Source: Agarophyton chilense (Eukaryota; Rhodophyta; Florideophyceae; Gracilariales; Gracilariaceae). Taken from it: a stretch of DNA of 64,000 nt. The notes beneath the pieces are model-generated. The model was not told the DNA's origin and did not search any database. It worked only from the letters and a program-made list of their open reading frames with translations. Both the position numbers and the translations under genes were made by a program. Location: assembly GCA_030374765.1 (NCBI GenBank), contig JARGXX010000115.1:682001-746000 (forward strand). The letters run 5' to 3'. This document shows, in pieces, positions 22,805 through 33,799 of the stretch; positions within the stretch are counted from its first letter, which is position 1, and each line of letters begins with the position of its first letter.

Positions 22805-24505
22805 ATGAAATTTTTAACTATTTTCCTCATCCTCGCTCTCATGTCGTTCGCATTTTCTCAAGCCCCTCCACGACGAGGACGAGGTGCGAACCTGTTCAAC
22901 GCCTTGCCTCCCAGACCCCGGCGAAGTGAATTCTTCTCACTCCCCTCTGCTCCCGTCGACAATATCGATCCCGAGTGTGCATCTCTTTCGATCAGGACTC
23001 TTGACGGCCGCTGCACCTCTGCTGTTGATCCTAGTTTAGGACAAGCACGTCGACCCCAGTTTAGCTATCTTAACGTTGACTCCACCGAGTTTGCTGATGA
23101 TGGTCTCCTCAGTGCTCGAATTATTTCGAACATTGTATCCGATCAGCCAGGGAACACTCGCAATTCGCGTCGTCTTAATGAGCTTTTTGTCTACTTTGGT
23201 CAATTTATTGATCATGACTTCGCCTTATCCCCTCTTTCTGATGTCGAGATTGAGATCTCAGTACCCTCAAATGACCCGGATCTCAGAGTACACTCTTTGA
23301 AGTTTGAGCGTTCTGTGCGAGGCCTCATAAGTGATGCTTCAAGTGTGGAGCGTCCCATTACGGCACTCTCTTCAGCCCTTGACCTCTCCAATGTATATGG
23401 CGTCGACACAGAACGCAATGCATTCTTAAGAGTGGCTAACTCTTGTCGCCTGAAGACGTCTGAGGGAAACAACCTCCCATTCAACACTGGAAATTTTGCA
23501 AACGCTCCTTCTCTTTCGCCTTCCTTATATATTGCAGGAGACGCGCGGGTAAACGAGCATCCCGTTCTCACTACAATCCACACTATATTTCTTCGTGAGC
23601 ACAATAACATCTGCAGCCGCCTGGAGGAAGCCCTGCCAAACATGGAGCCGGAGAGAATGTATGAAGCAGCTCGGGCAGTCAATATTGCTCAGTATCAGAA
23701 GGTTATTTACGAAGAGTGGTTGCCGGCTATTCTTGGCCGTCCCTTGTCACGTTACAGCGGATATAAGGAGGATACTGACCCAACAATCAGCGTGGAGTTC
23801 ACTACAGCTGGATTCCGTCTGGGACATACTATGGTCGGCAATGGTATAAGCAGAATAAATGAGAATGGACAATCTCTTCCACTTATCACCATGGAGCAAA
23901 TGTTCTTCCGCAATAGCAACCTTTCCCCGGGTGACATTGAAAATTTCATCCGCGGAGCTGCCGGTACAAGAGCTCAGGAGGTAGATACGCTTGTTGTGGA
24001 TGCCCTTCGCAATTTTCTGTTTAGAAATGTTCCTGAAGAAGCTGGAATTGATTTGGTTGCGCTCAACTTGCAGAGAAGTCGCGACCATAACGTCCCGAGA
24101 TTCAACAAGCTTCGTCAATTCTTTATTGGTTCTCCAGCCGAAAGTTTTCGTCAAATTAGTTCTAATCTCGTAGTGCAGAGAAAACTTCAAGAAGCCTACG
24201 GAACTGTGAATAATGTGGAAGCCTGGGTTGGATTGATGGCTGAAGACCATCGAGGAGCTGCTGGGCTGGGTCGCACAAATGAAGAGCTTTGGAAGAGAGA
24301 GTTTACTCGACTCAGAGATGGTGATAGATTTTTCTATCTTGACAATGCTCGTCATAACCAGATTCCTGAGGAGGTGTTGAATGCTCTTCCAGAAATTGAT
24401 CGTTCCATCTTCTCAAGCCGTTCCATATTTGATCGAATTCTCGAACGCACGACAAACCTCGCCCGCCATGATATTTCATCTGGTATCAACGTCTTCCGTG
24501 CTTGA
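22805..24505 (+). CDS. Secreted animal-type haem peroxidase (566 aa)
   Basis: An intact single-exon gene of the peroxidase-cyclooxygenase superfamily; it should use hydrogen peroxide to oxidise halides or organic donors outside the cell. The chosen ATG gives a signal peptide (MKFLTIFLILALMSFAFS); the longer open frame from 22517 would bury it. Landmarks in order: the distal His motif FGQFIDHDFAL (about residue 140); SALDLSNVYG; the catalytic Arg region GDARVNEHPVLTTIHTIFLR, followed by EHNNICSRL; the proximal His motif FRLGHTMV (about residue 345); LQRSRDHNVPRFNKLR; VEAWVGLMAEDH; and LRDGDRFFYLD. All expected haem-site residues are present, and length fits the minimal family core. A protein of this type in a probable red alga would fit a defence or halogenation role, which is inference. 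Confidence 0.95.
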   Translation: MKFLTIFLILALMSFAFSQAPPRRGRGANLFNALPPRPRRSEFFSLPSAPVDNIDPECASLSIRTLDGRCTSAVDPSLGQARRPQFSYLNVDSTEFADDGLLSARIISNIVSDQPGNTRNSRRLNELFVYFGQFIDHDFALSPLSDVEIEISVPSNDPDLRVHSLKFERSVRGLISDASSVERPITALSSALDLSNVYGVDTERNAFLRVANSCRLKTSEGNNLPFNTGNFANAPSLSPSLYIAGDARVNEHPVLTTIHTIFLREHNNICSRLEEALPNMEPERMYEAARAVNIAQYQKVIYEEWLPAILGRPLSRYSGYKEDTDPTISVEFTTAGFRLGHTMVGNGISRINENGQSLPLITMEQMFFRNSNLSPGDIENFIRGAAGTRAQEVDTLVVDALRNFLFRNVPEEAGIDLVALNLQRSRDHNVPRFNKLRQFFIGSPAESFRQISSNLVVQRKLQEAYGTVNNVEAWVGLMAEDHRGAAGLGRTNEELWKREFTRLRDGDRFFYLDNARHNQIPEEVLNALPEIDRSIFSSRSIFDRILERTTNLARHDISSGINVFRA

Positions 24506-24535
24506 TATCTTTCGTTAATTTCTTTTTTTTCAGTG

Positions 24536-24541
24536 AATAAA
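24536..24541 (+). terminator. Polyadenylation signal of the peroxidase gene
   Basis: AATAAA, about 30 bases after the TGA at 24503, preceded by a T-rich run. Confidence 0.5.
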
Positions 24542-25199
24542 TCACATACGCAAACATCTTTAACAAAAGGTACCACAACTAAAAATGCTTTCAAGGAAAC
24601 GTTGAAACGACATTCTCGTTCTTTACTGAGTTCGCTCGCCGTCTAGCACAGCAAGAAGACAAAACGGTCCTCAAGATACATACTGGAATCCGCATTTCAA
24701 GCAAAACATATTGAAATATAAAAGGCGTTTCCTAAAACAGTCCGAAACGAATGTTCTTCTCAGGGAGGTACCAGAAAGTCTGTAGAGTATCAACGGCCCG
24801 TTAGGCTGCATCAACGGGTATGAGTCTGGACCCCAAACAGGGTGCAATTCTATCATAGATACATAAGTTGAATTGGTTGCAGTTTCGGGTCATTGACCAT
24901 CTGTGTGGTAACACCTAACAGGCTACCCACGTGATATCTAGCAAGAGGTACAACAGACCACTATTTGAGGAGCGGAAACCATGATGCCGACTGGCGGAGA
25001 TGATGATGTGAACAAAATCTTTGTCATCCAATTCCATCTAACATTTCCAATCACCGGGAGACCGCGCTTTCTTTGCAACGACAACATATCAACTGTATGA
25101 ATCACAAAATGCGTCTGTAGACATAAAGTGTGTTTCAAAAACATATCCCTTGCACCAATTTCTATCATTGGCTGTTTGACGACAGTAAAGCTTCTAAAA
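24542..25199. other. Intergenic, no gene supported
   Basis: Short frames only. No repeat, RNA or motif was recognised. Confidence 0.4.
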
Positions 25200-25560
25200 T
25201 CAACACGACAAAAAATTTGAAGTCAAAAAATACCGTTTCTTAAACATATCTTTTATTGCATCTGCATCATATTCTCTGTAGCGCAAGTTCAGTAGTTTAT
25301 TTTTGCTCTTATGGCCTGAATGACACTTACAAACGTCTTGCATTGTCTTCTGGTGACGTTCTTTCAGGAACAACGTTTTGTTTATTTTTGAATACTTGAT
25401 CAAATTTTTGAAGCTTCAATTCCCGCCAAATTGTAGATCGTAAAAAGCTTAAATAGAAGTTTGTTAAAACTTTCTGCACAACGCGGTATTGCGGCATAAC
25501 TGGCGTTTTATCTATGTTTGTCTGCATTTGAAAGAGAAAAAGCACGGCATGTAGAACGTA
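25200..25560 (-). pseudogene. Tc1/mariner transposase remnant
   Basis: Minus-strand fragments read YLSFLRSTIWRELK, then VFKNKQNV and ERHQKTMQDVC, and LNLRYREYDADAIKDMFKKRYF. They match, in order, LALSRSTLWRKV, the charged stretch after it, and VLNL..SHRVYWHDLHKEKKEF of the element at 13981. The DNA-binding and first catalytic regions are frame-shifted. Only a fragment of the gene remains. Confidence 0.5.
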
Positions 25561-26899
25561 TAATGTTAAAGTCGCCCGCTACTCCGATCTCATAAGAATC
25601 TCGGAAGTAGTGGCAAATCGAAATTTAATTTCAGCATGGGCACATTTGGGCACTTCCTGAGGAAACTCGTATGTATGCTTCATTTCAATATCAACGTAAA
25701 AAGGCTATCTGTTTTTCTACTGCTAATAATTTTATGAAACGTGATATTAACGAATGATCTCCTTCTATATGTAACGTGTTGGGGCTTCGCCTTAAGTGGA
25801 GCGATCTGATCAATCGAGAGCGCTGAATAAGCACGGGCTATGAAGTTGGAAAAAACGCGCAAATGCGGGCTGGATATTTTTTGGTCGTAGCAGCCGAACA
25901 TGGGCTGCGCAGGGCGGTTGGAACTAGGACAACAATTTTCAAGAATTTTTGAGCGTTTATTTGTTATGATTTATGATTGAATTTGTTTTGGTGCGCCACT
26001 CCTCTTCGAAAATTGGCAAGCTGTGATACGTGGGTGACCCGCAGAAGGTCAGCACCGGCAACCGAAGCGCATGAAAAATGATGTTCTGAAAAAGCCAATT
26101 TTGGGCACGTTTTAGAAAAATTGCCTTAATCTTGATCTATTCACTTTGGCTCTCTTCTATCTTAAATCGCTGTTACGTAGTTTTTAATTATTTCAATAAT
26201 TATCAAGCCTCCACCCCAAGAGCCGTCTCGTCCAAAGATGTGATACTTTTGGCGTTCCAAGCTTCGTAACCAAGCGCTGGAAATGCTTGTGTTGGAAAGA
26301 AATCCATACCAACAACATCAGCGATAATCCCCGCTACAATATCCGAGACGACCAGAGTAGACCCCAAAACTTTTCCATTGAACCTGTTCGACATATTTTT
26401 CAAATTTTTTAAGCCTCATCTTTTTCATTCCACAACGTCTAGCGCTAATAATCCGATTTTTAAACAAAATGGCTTGCCTTTTTGCACGTTTTGTCTTATG
26501 ATCGAATTGTTTTGCCTGTTGATCTTTTTTTCTAGTTCACAATTTTTTCTTACGATCACCTTCCCGTAGTTGCACAACTAGCATCTGTTTCTCTTTTTTT
26601 ACTGATCTCTCTGCATATTTTTTCTTATCATGACAGCGATAGATTTTTTCTTGGCAGAAGCACAATAATCGAACGTAACAAACTGTGTCGTCGTTTAAAC
26701 ACTCCGATTTAACAATTTTTAATCCGTTTTTAAAGGAAAAATGCTTCTCAGTATAATCTTATGGCCTGTATTACCATTATCAGGAAAGTTGCTAAGATTT
26801 TTCACTTCTAAGCTTCTCAACGATCCCCTTCAAACATTGCCCTTGTTTTCTTGTACACATCGCCGTCTGTCTTTCAAAGCTGTAAACCCAGCACTCGAG
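25561..26899. other. AT-rich intergenic, no gene supported
   Basis: A 66-codon minus-strand frame (26403-26203) has a hydrophobic, regular-looking sequence (STLVVSDIVAGIIADVVG) but no recognised family. The rest holds only short frames and T-rich runs. Confidence 0.35.
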
Positions 26900-27240
26900 A
26901 ACCTATTTTTGCGAAAACCAAATAAGATGTTGACGCTTTCTTGGCCTTAATTTTATGAAAACGTTTGTCAAACCAAAAATAAAATGTAAACAAGCGTTTT
27001 CGGTCAAATGAAGCCCTTATTACGGATGCTGTGATTTTCTGATTCGCATAAACTGTACAAAAAGGATTAGGTTGTGTCCTTAGTGTCTTGAAAACAGAGG
27101 AATGGTTTAAGTCGCCTTTTTCATATCGCAGGGACTCCTCCAAACCCTTATTAATCTTTTTGTCGCATGGCTGCAATATGTGAAAAGTATTTACAGGCTT
27201 TAAAACTAGCTGATAGTAGTTATTATGACATCCAATAACC
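26900..27240 (-). pseudogene. Possible pogo/Tigger-type (DDE_1) transposase C-terminal remnant
   Basis: The minus-strand frame contains NTFHILQPCDKKINKGLEES, which resembles the HxLQPxD...NK block just before the third catalytic Asp of pogo/Tigger transposases. It then runs to TASVIRASFDRKRLF. The frame overlaps the LTR of element E at its start, so its first residues are not part of the gene. The resemblance is short, and another DDE family is possible. Confidence 0.35.
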
Positions 27241-27286
27241 CGTTGGATGACTTTTCTGGATGAGTCAATATGTATGGTAGGTGAAC

Positions 27287-27461
27287 TGCGCTTGACTGTG
27301 TGAGCAAGCGTACCCTTTCTTTCTCTTCCCACTGTTGCCTACCTTTTGCCTTAAGAGCCACCGCCGCTCTCGCGCCTCTAAAATATCGGGCGCGAGCGGC
27401 GGCGAGCTCGCTATGCACTACGTCGACACATGTGGCGCATGCGCGCCGCATGTGCCCGACA
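27287..27461 (-). repeat. 3' LTR of element E
   Basis: 175 bp, matching 33625-33799 apart from about 14 scattered differences. It contains a long GC palindrome-rich block (GCGCGAGCGGCGGCGAGCTC). Confidence 0.85.
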
Positions 27462-27473
27462 CGGTCCCCCCCC
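27462..27473 (-). other. Polypurine tract of element E
   Basis: On the minus strand, GGGGGGGGACCG lies directly before the 3' LTR start TGTCGG. This is the expected site for plus-strand priming. Confidence 0.65.
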
Positions 27474-27684
27474 ATGGCCTGCGCCACCGTGGCACAGGAC
27501 AAGTGAAAGGAACCGCCAACCTCCAGCCGGCACTGTCTGCTGGAGCAACCGTGCACTAATATCTTGTGCGCGTCGTCGCTCCCCACTTTCCTCTAAGCTC
27601 AACCACCGCGCTACCCACGACTGCTCCACCTTCTCTCATCCTTTACGGCGGCCCCCACAGCTTCCTTACTCCTTCCTCCCCACG

Positions 27685-28128
27685 ATGCCGCGACGCGCGA
27701 TGAACGCCCGCAGTCCCCATGCCCCAGCGCCACCGGAACGTGAAATAGCTCCGGTAACTCTTAAGCTTCCGAACGGGGTGGCGCAGGGCGACAAGGTTCG
27801 ACTTCCGGCTGCCTACAGAGCGCGCCGCAAGGCCTCGCGCCAGGAAGAGAGGTCTTGGAGCATTGAGCAAGACACCTCGACTCCTGTCTCTCCTTCCTTC
27901 AATCCGGTAAGTCCGAGGACTACATCGTCTTCCACGCAGCCTACCAAACCCCCTTTTTGTGACCGTGCATCAGCATCCGCGCGCTTGCAAACAAGAGCAT
28001 CTTCGAGAAGGGCATCCGTGCAAAGGTACTTCGATCTTCAGCTTCTTCTGCACAAGATCTTGAAGAACCGCGTGCAGACCACAATGGTCCTTCACCCGCG
28101 CAGCGGCGGTCTACTACTGCCCAAATAA
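27685..28128 (+). CDS. Hypothetical antisense ORF inside element E
   Basis: An ATG-started frame on the strand opposite to E's genes, between the end of its integrase and its 3' LTR. It gives MPRRAMNARSPHAPAPPERE, VTLKLPNGVAQGDKVRLP and a basic stretch (RARRKASRQEERSWSIE). After about residue 75 a different frame reads more like protein (EDYIVFHAAYQTPFL, SIRALANKSIFEKGI), and further on VYYCPNNGRWTNAEGKEYSC. This suggests a frameshifted gene extending to about 28370, or an exon ending at the GTAAGT at 27906. No homology to the antisense genes of elements A and B was seen. Function unknown. Confidence 0.35.
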   Translation: MPRRAMNARSPHAPAPPEREIAPVTLKLPNGVAQGDKVRLPAAYRARRKASRQEERSWSIEQDTSTPVSPSFNPVSPRTTSSSTQPTKPPFCDRASASARLQTRASSRRASVQRYFDLQLLLHKILKNRVQTTMVLHPRSGGLLLPK

Positions 28129-28692
28129 CGGCCGCTGGACCAACGCGGAGGGCAAAGAATACTCGTGCGTCAGCCTCATCGACGCGGGGTAACCCTTCGC
28201 CCACTGCGATACGGGTGGCAATGGCCAGTCGTCACCTGAACATAATCTCTGTCCGTGCCAGGACTTGCGACACATCTTCTCTTCCTGTAGTTCCAATGAC
28301 GCAGCTCCACCCGTCACCTCCGTTACCTGTAGAAAGATCAGAGTCTATTTTTTCTCCGACTTGTCAGCCGCTTAATCTTCGACGGCACTGAGCGGTATCT
28401 TCTAGCCTCGTGCGAGGAGTCCTTGCGACTATGTGGAGGGGAGCACCCCTACGTGACCGAGGTGAGAGAACTTTACACAACCCGTCATCACTAGTCCGCC
28501 TTTCTTCAGCTTGAATCTAGCCTCACACTTTCTTCGGCTTTAGCTCAGCCTTATGCGTCCTAAAGCTTCTTCTTCTCTAAAGTTCCATGGCTTGTCCACT
28601 TTCACTTAGGTTCGGACCGAAGTTCTTTCTTCTTCTGCTGTTTTGACTCGTTAATCTTCACTCTGGTTTGAGCTTCTTTCTTCGCTGCAAGC

Positions 28693-28977
28693 TGGGCTTG
28701 TCCACCTTTCCTTAGGTTCAGATCCAAGTGTCATCTTCGCCTGCGCTTCATGGCTTGTCCACCTTCACTTAGGTTCAGATCCAAGTATCATCTTCGCCTG
28801 CGCTTCATGGCTTGTGCACCTTTACTTAGGTTCGGATTCCAGCTTCTTCTTCTTCCGCGCTTTATGGCTTGTCCACCCTTACTTAGGTTCAGATCCAAGC
28901 TTCTTCTTCTTTCGCGCTTCGTGGCTTGTCCGCCTTCACTTAGGTTCGGAACCAAGCCCTTCTACCACTTCTCTTCC
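28693..28977. repeat. 57-bp tandem repeat, five copies
   Basis: Units starting with GGCTTGTCCACC...TTAGGTTC recur at about 28693, 28750, 28807, 28864 and 28921, exactly 57 bases apart. A more diverged unit lies at 28588. The period is a multiple of three, so one plus-strand frame stays open with a 19-residue repeat, but nothing suggests it is translated. It sits in the non-coding part of element E between integrase and 3' LTR. Confidence 0.8.
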
Positions 28978-29069
28978 TCCCGGTCCTACTGACTTCCACA
29001 GGGAACCGGTCCGTGCTTCGCGCTGCAGCGGCACGACACGGGCGACACTGGTCTCTGCAGGTGCGAAGG

Positions 29070-30790
29070 CTAACGTCTGTACCTCTTCAGCCTCCTCGCG
29101 TGTATGGCACTGCGCGTGACCCGCCCGGTGGAGGACTGCAGCTCGTGGCGAGGATAAGCAGCCTTGACGACCCTACACGGCCCGTAGTAGTATGACTCGA
29201 AAGCGCGCCACTTCTTGGCCTTGTTGAATGCCGGACCGTGCGCCACTAGCACTTCGTCTCCAACCTCATACTTCTCGATCTTCTTCTTCGTCAGCGGGGG
29301 GTCGCTGGACCTTGCAACCATCATAGCCCGTTCTCCGCTCGTGCCTAAGACTTCGAGGGTTCTTTGACTCGGAGTGGCACAGGGCAACAGTGCCACGGCA
29401 TCCGTCGCCATCATGCGGGGGCGCGACCTCTTCAACGATACCCGTACAAGACACTGGACAGGGACTCTTCCCGGTCCAGGGTTCCTTGCAACACGATCTT
29501 CTTCGTTGCGGACTTGATCGTCCCGACCATCCTCTCTGCCCTACCATTTGCCATCGGAGCATAGGGCAGCACCGTCCTCCAAGTTATCCCATGCTTCTTG
29601 TTGAACGCCTCGATAGCACCCGCCGTGAACGCATTCGCGTTATCGGAGACAACGGTGCGAGGAGGGCCAAACGGGCGAACTATCTCTTCCCTTACGAACT
29701 CAACCACCGTGTCCGCGACCGAGTTTGTGGTGGCCCGCGCTATGGGCCACCCAGTCAAGTGCCCCACCGCGATGATGAGGAACTTCTTCTTCCCCTTAAA
29801 CGCTGGGAACAGACCTGCGAAGTCCAGGGAGAACGTTTCGAAAAGTCCGGTGACAGGGGCGTGGAGGTCAGTGCGATAGGTCGGCAGCCTTGCCGCCCTC
29901 TGAAACTGGTCGCATCCACGCACGTACGCGGTCACGTCCTTGAGGACGCCCGGCCACCAGAACCTGTCCCCGATGATCCTCCTTGTCGCAGCGACATCCC
30001 AGTGACGAATATCATCATGGAACATCTGGAACACTCTTCCACGCTCCCCCATCGGTGGGAGGGCGCGGAGTTCTCCGGCCTCCCTGTGAAACAAGGTGTT
30101 GTTTCACAACATGAACGACTTCGCTCTTCTACGAACGGCTCTCCTTGCGTCCGCATCTCCTTCGTGCACAAGGGCTCCGGAGAGAAACCTCGCGACGTTC
30201 AGCAACCCTTCTTCCAGCTCGCCCAAATGCGGGTCCGACCAAGAAATGGTCGCAACTAACTCTTCTTCCGGACCAGTTTCATCATGTCCGGGTCTCTTCT
30301 CCTCGGCCTGGATCCGTGACAAATAATCGGGGGCCCCATTGGCGACTCCCGGGCGGTACTTGATTTCAAACTCGTACTCCGCGAACAGGTCCAGCCACCT
30401 TGCCAACCTTCCATGCCCATCCTTCTTCCGGAAGGCATGTTGGAGGGCCTGGTGGTCGGTTAGAACCGTGAAGAGGATAGACGACAGTAGGTACACCAGA
30501 AATTTCTTCAGGGCGAACACAACTGCCAGCGCCTCTCTCTCACAGGTGGCGTAGTTCCTCTCCGCTGGCGTCATCGACCTAGACGCGTACTGGATGGGGT
30601 GCACTTTCCCATCCTCTTTCTTCTGGCTAAGAACAGCCCCCAATGCCACACTCGAAGCGTCCTTTTCGACAATGAACGGGGAGTCGAAGTCGGGGAAGGC
30701 CAGCACCGGGGCTCCACTCGAACTTCTTCGCCGAAGTGGTTGCGTGCAGCGCCGCCGAACTCTTGGCGAAGTCTCTGATGAATCTTCGAA
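29070..30790 (-). pseudogene. Element E RNase H and integrase
   Basis: From about 30780 the frame gives VLAFPDFDSPFIVEKDASS, IQYASRSMTPAERNYATCER, EREALAVVFALKKF and LTDHQALQHAF (RNase H), ending at a stop (30104). The same frame resumes as integrase: the zinc-binding region has C then F (RGCDQFQRA), so one Cys of HHCC is lost. The catalytic core keeps all three acids (FSLDFAGLF, VVSDNANAF, NGRAERMVG). A frameshift near 29432 leads to a C-terminal tail (GDEVLVAHGPAFNKAKKW, ending KRYRR at 29070) that forms the GPY/F-like module. No chromodomain was seen, unlike elements A and B. Confidence 0.85.
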
Positions 30791-32562
30791 AGTACCCCGC
30801 CAACCCCAGGAAGCTCCTGAGCTCCGTCTTGTTTCTCGGGACGGGGGCCTCCACGATGTCGGCGATCTTGTCGACGTCCACCCGGATGCCAGTCCCGTCA
30901 ATCACATGACCAAGGAGTTTGATCTCCGATTGGGCAAAGCTACACTTAGTCAACTTCACTTTCAAACTAGCGAGACCAATCCTGTGGAACACCTCCCGAC
31001 AATGGGCCAGGTGCTCCTCCATAGTCTTGGAAGAGATGACGACGTCATCGACGTACACCATGACGAAGGGTAGGTCCCGCAACACCTCATCCATCATCCT
31101 CTGGAATGTAGAGGGGGCATTCATCAGCTCAAACGGCATCACCTCAAACTTGTAGGTGCCGTAACGACAGACGAATGTCGTCTTTTCCTTGCAGGCCTCC
31201 GACATGCGGACCTGCCAAAAACCTTTGAAAAGTTCTAACGTCGTGAAGACCTTCGACCCAACAAGGTCGTCGAAGATCTCTTCAATCCTCGGGAGAGGCC
31301 AGTGGTCTGGCTTAATAACCCGGTTCAGCTGCCGGTAATCGACGCAGAATCTCGGCTTGCCGCCCTTCTTGGTCGCTATGACCACGGGAACGGACCACGC
31401 AGATGGACGGGGTAATGATTCCCGTCTTCAACAGCTCATTCACTTCCCTTCTGATCACGGCGTTGTGTCTCGGAGGCATCCTCCGCACCTTCGAGTGGAG
31501 CGGTTTCTCGTCCGTAAGCTCGAAACTGTGCTTAACGGGCACGTCCGCTGGACGGAGATCGCCACTACTCTACCCGATAATGTCGGTCTCCTTCAGGGAG
31601 TCGTTCATCTTCTCTTGGAGGTCTGGGCGCAGGTGCGCCATCTTCGAGGACAGCAACGCTGACCGCGCACTCTCTTCGTCTTCCCCTGATGATGGGGCGT
31701 CCGAGTCGACGCCCGCCAGATCAGGCTCATAAGGCTTCCTGTCGAGTATCGCGAGTACCAACTCGGGCTCGCTCTCTGACTCGTCCGCTGAGCCGGAACT
31801 GGAAGATCCAGACTCAGCGGGAAACACATCTGGTACCGAGTCATCCGGCGACACGAAGTCCTCGCTATCAGTGCGAGCTCCGTCCACCACCAGTGGCTCA
31901 TTGTACAACTGCAACAGATCTTCTTCAGCTCCGATCGTGAGGCTCACCTGCTGTCTGCTAAAATCCAGCTGAGCTTGCAGGGCCTCAAGGGTCGGGCAAC
32001 CAATTATCACATCGAACGGCGTATTCTTCACAACCAAGAAGTCCAGGGGGACTCCTATCTTTCCGAAGGAAACTGAGACCCCCTTCACGCAGTCCAAGAC
32101 GTCTGCAGCACTCTCGTCGGCCACTGTCACCCTCCTGCTCGTTGGCGAGGGCGCCAGGGTCAACTGGTCACAAATTTTCCAGGACAAGAGGTTCGGTACT
32201 GCTCCCGAGTCCAAGAGGGCATTGGCGTCGGTGCTGTACAGCTTGACGGCCACCACTTTCAGGCGGCGTGGTAGGCTAGTGGCATGGAGAACGGAAGCGT
32301 GCCTTATCGGAACCTTACCCGACAACATGCGCTTCAAAAGTTTCCTTGCCTCATCGGCATCCCCACGCAACAGCTGGCCAAAGGTCAGGCCGGACGAGGC
32401 AGCGGCCAACTCGGCCATCACATTATACTTGCCAACCTGGTCCTGAAGGCCTTGTGCTGTCCCTTTGCTCTTCTTCAGCTTCCTAGTCTTCTTCCTGCCC
32501 TTCGGGGCGGCAACCTTGCGGAAGGTCCCCGGGCTCTTGTTCACCAAGGCATCGACTTCCAT
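30640..32562 (-). pseudogene. Element E protease and reverse transcriptase
   Basis: Frame from 32562: a basic linker, then the retropepsin with an intact DSG triad (NALLDSGAVPNLLSW) and the partner motif FDVIIGCPTLEAL, followed by a Ser/Asp/Glu-rich spacer to a stop at 31570. The reverse transcriptase starts in the same frame (MPVKHSFELTDEKPLHSKVR), shifts near 31390 and continues as KPRFCVDYRQLNRVI, FTTLELFKGFWQ, FELMNAPSTFQRMM and FVMVYVDDVVIS. The YVDD site is intact, but the first catalytic Asp is Glu (TLELF for TLDLF). A second frameshift near 30730 joins RNase H. Confidence 0.85.
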
Positions 32563-32599
32563 GATTCCAGTCCGGGGCTGCTTCGGCAGGGCCTCACCG

Positions 32600-33584
32600 T
32601 CTGCGTTCCTCTTCGCGGGGCGACCACATCCTTTACACCCGGAGCTTCCTGTACCACAGCTACATGATCTTCCTCTCCATTCTTCTTCATCTTCAGCTCT
32701 TCCGCAGATTCCGACCGCACCCCATTGAATCCGACGGCGCGCTTCTCTTCCTGTTTCGGCTTAGACCAACAGGTCTCTTCTTGATGGTCGAACTTGCCGC
32801 ATCGTCTACACCTCGTACTACGGTGAGGGTTCGATGGGCAGCGGTTGGCTCCATGACCAGGCTTGTTTCAGTAACTGCAAGTCCAGTCCTTGTCTAAGGA
32901 TCCCGATGGACCCTCAAACTTTTTCTTCACGAGCATTGTCAGCTCTTCGAACTGTCCCGCCAGCTGATCCACCTTGCTCTCTAACTGCTATGCAGTTCCG
33001 GACAAAGCGTCGGTGCGGCGGAATATCTTCCTCGTCGTCACCTGGGGCGAGACACTAACATCAGGCGGAGACGAGAATGCCTTTCGGCCACTTTCGTAAT
33101 CCCTAATAGCCTTTTTCAACGACTGGTAGTCATCCGGAGCCCGAAACATCACAAACTGCGCCAAGTGTGGAACAGCAGCTACTGCGTTGCGGAGAAGTCC
33201 CAACGAAGCGGTATCGTTGAATCCAACTCTCTTGTAGAGAGCCTCCAATTGCAGAAGCGATCCCTAGATATCGGCGGGGTCGAGGCGTCCGGCAACGGCT
33301 TCATGAACTTCATCTTCCGGCTTCGGGTTCCGTTTGAACTCGGTAATCATCCTAGCCTTCACGAATTTGTAGTTGTTTGCTGCTGTAGTCAAGCTACCAT
33401 CGACAGCAAAATTGCGGTGGTAGAAGTCGAACGCGTCACCCTCGAGGTGGCATAACAGCTGCACTGGCCGATCCTCGTCTGACTTGCCTCGGGTGACGAC
33501 GTTCTCGTACGCGAAGAAAATGCGCGCAACATTCGAGGTTGCAGCGCCATCGAACGCGGCATGTGCTTGTAAGGACTCTGCCAT
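32600..33584 (-). pseudogene. Element E gag
   Basis: The likely start is MAESLQAHAAFDG (33584); the in-frame ATG at 33620 overlaps the primer site. The capsid-like part includes GDAFDFYHRNFAVDG and MITEFKRNPKPEDE, a stop at 33264, then VGFNDTASLGLLRNAV and a stop at 32988. The nucleocapsid holds two CX2CX4HX4C knuckles. In the first the second Cys is a TGA at 32868-32870 (CSY-stop-NKPGHGANRC); the second is intact (CRRCGKFDHQEETC). A frameshift separates it from the protease. Family call from layout and knuckles. Confidence 0.75.
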
Positions 33585-33601
33585 CTTTCTCTCGATGTCA
33601 G

Positions 33602-33619
33602 ATCTTTGATGCGGTACCA
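33602..33619 (-). other. Primer-binding site candidate of element E
   Basis: On the minus strand TGGTACCGCATCAAAGAT lies five bases after the 5' LTR end. A leading TGG, complementary to tRNA CCA, fits a primer site. The tRNA was not identified. Confidence 0.5.
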
Positions 33620-33624
33620 TGAAA

Positions 33625-33799
33625 TGCGCTTGACTGTGTGGGCAAGCGTACCATTTCTTTCTCTTCCCACTGTTGCCTACCTTTTTCCTTAAGAGCCGCC
33701 GCCGCTCTCGCGTTTCTAAAGTATTGGGCGCGAGCGGCGGCGAGCTCGCTATGCATTACGTCGACACGTGTGGCGCATGCGCGCCACACGTGCCCGACA
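33625..33799 (-). repeat. 5' LTR of element E
   Basis: 175 bp, paired with 27287-27461 and of identical length. On the minus strand it starts TGTCGGGCACGTGTGG and ends CAGTCAAGCGCA. Confidence 0.85.

Larger units (their letters stand above)
27287..33799 (-). mobile_element. Ty3/gypsy element E, full length but decayed
   Basis: Direct 175-bp LTRs lie at both ends (27287-27461 and 33625-33799). Read on the minus strand each starts TGTCGGGCAC and ends AAGCGCA. Internal order on the minus strand is primer site, gag with two zinc knuckles, protease, reverse transcriptase, RNase H and integrase, which is the Ty3/gypsy order. A G-rich polypurine tract touches the 3' LTR. The LTRs differ at roughly 8% of positions by eye, and every gene carries stops or frameshifts, so the insertion is old. 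No matching target duplication was seen (TGAAC and GTAAG). Confidence 0.85.
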
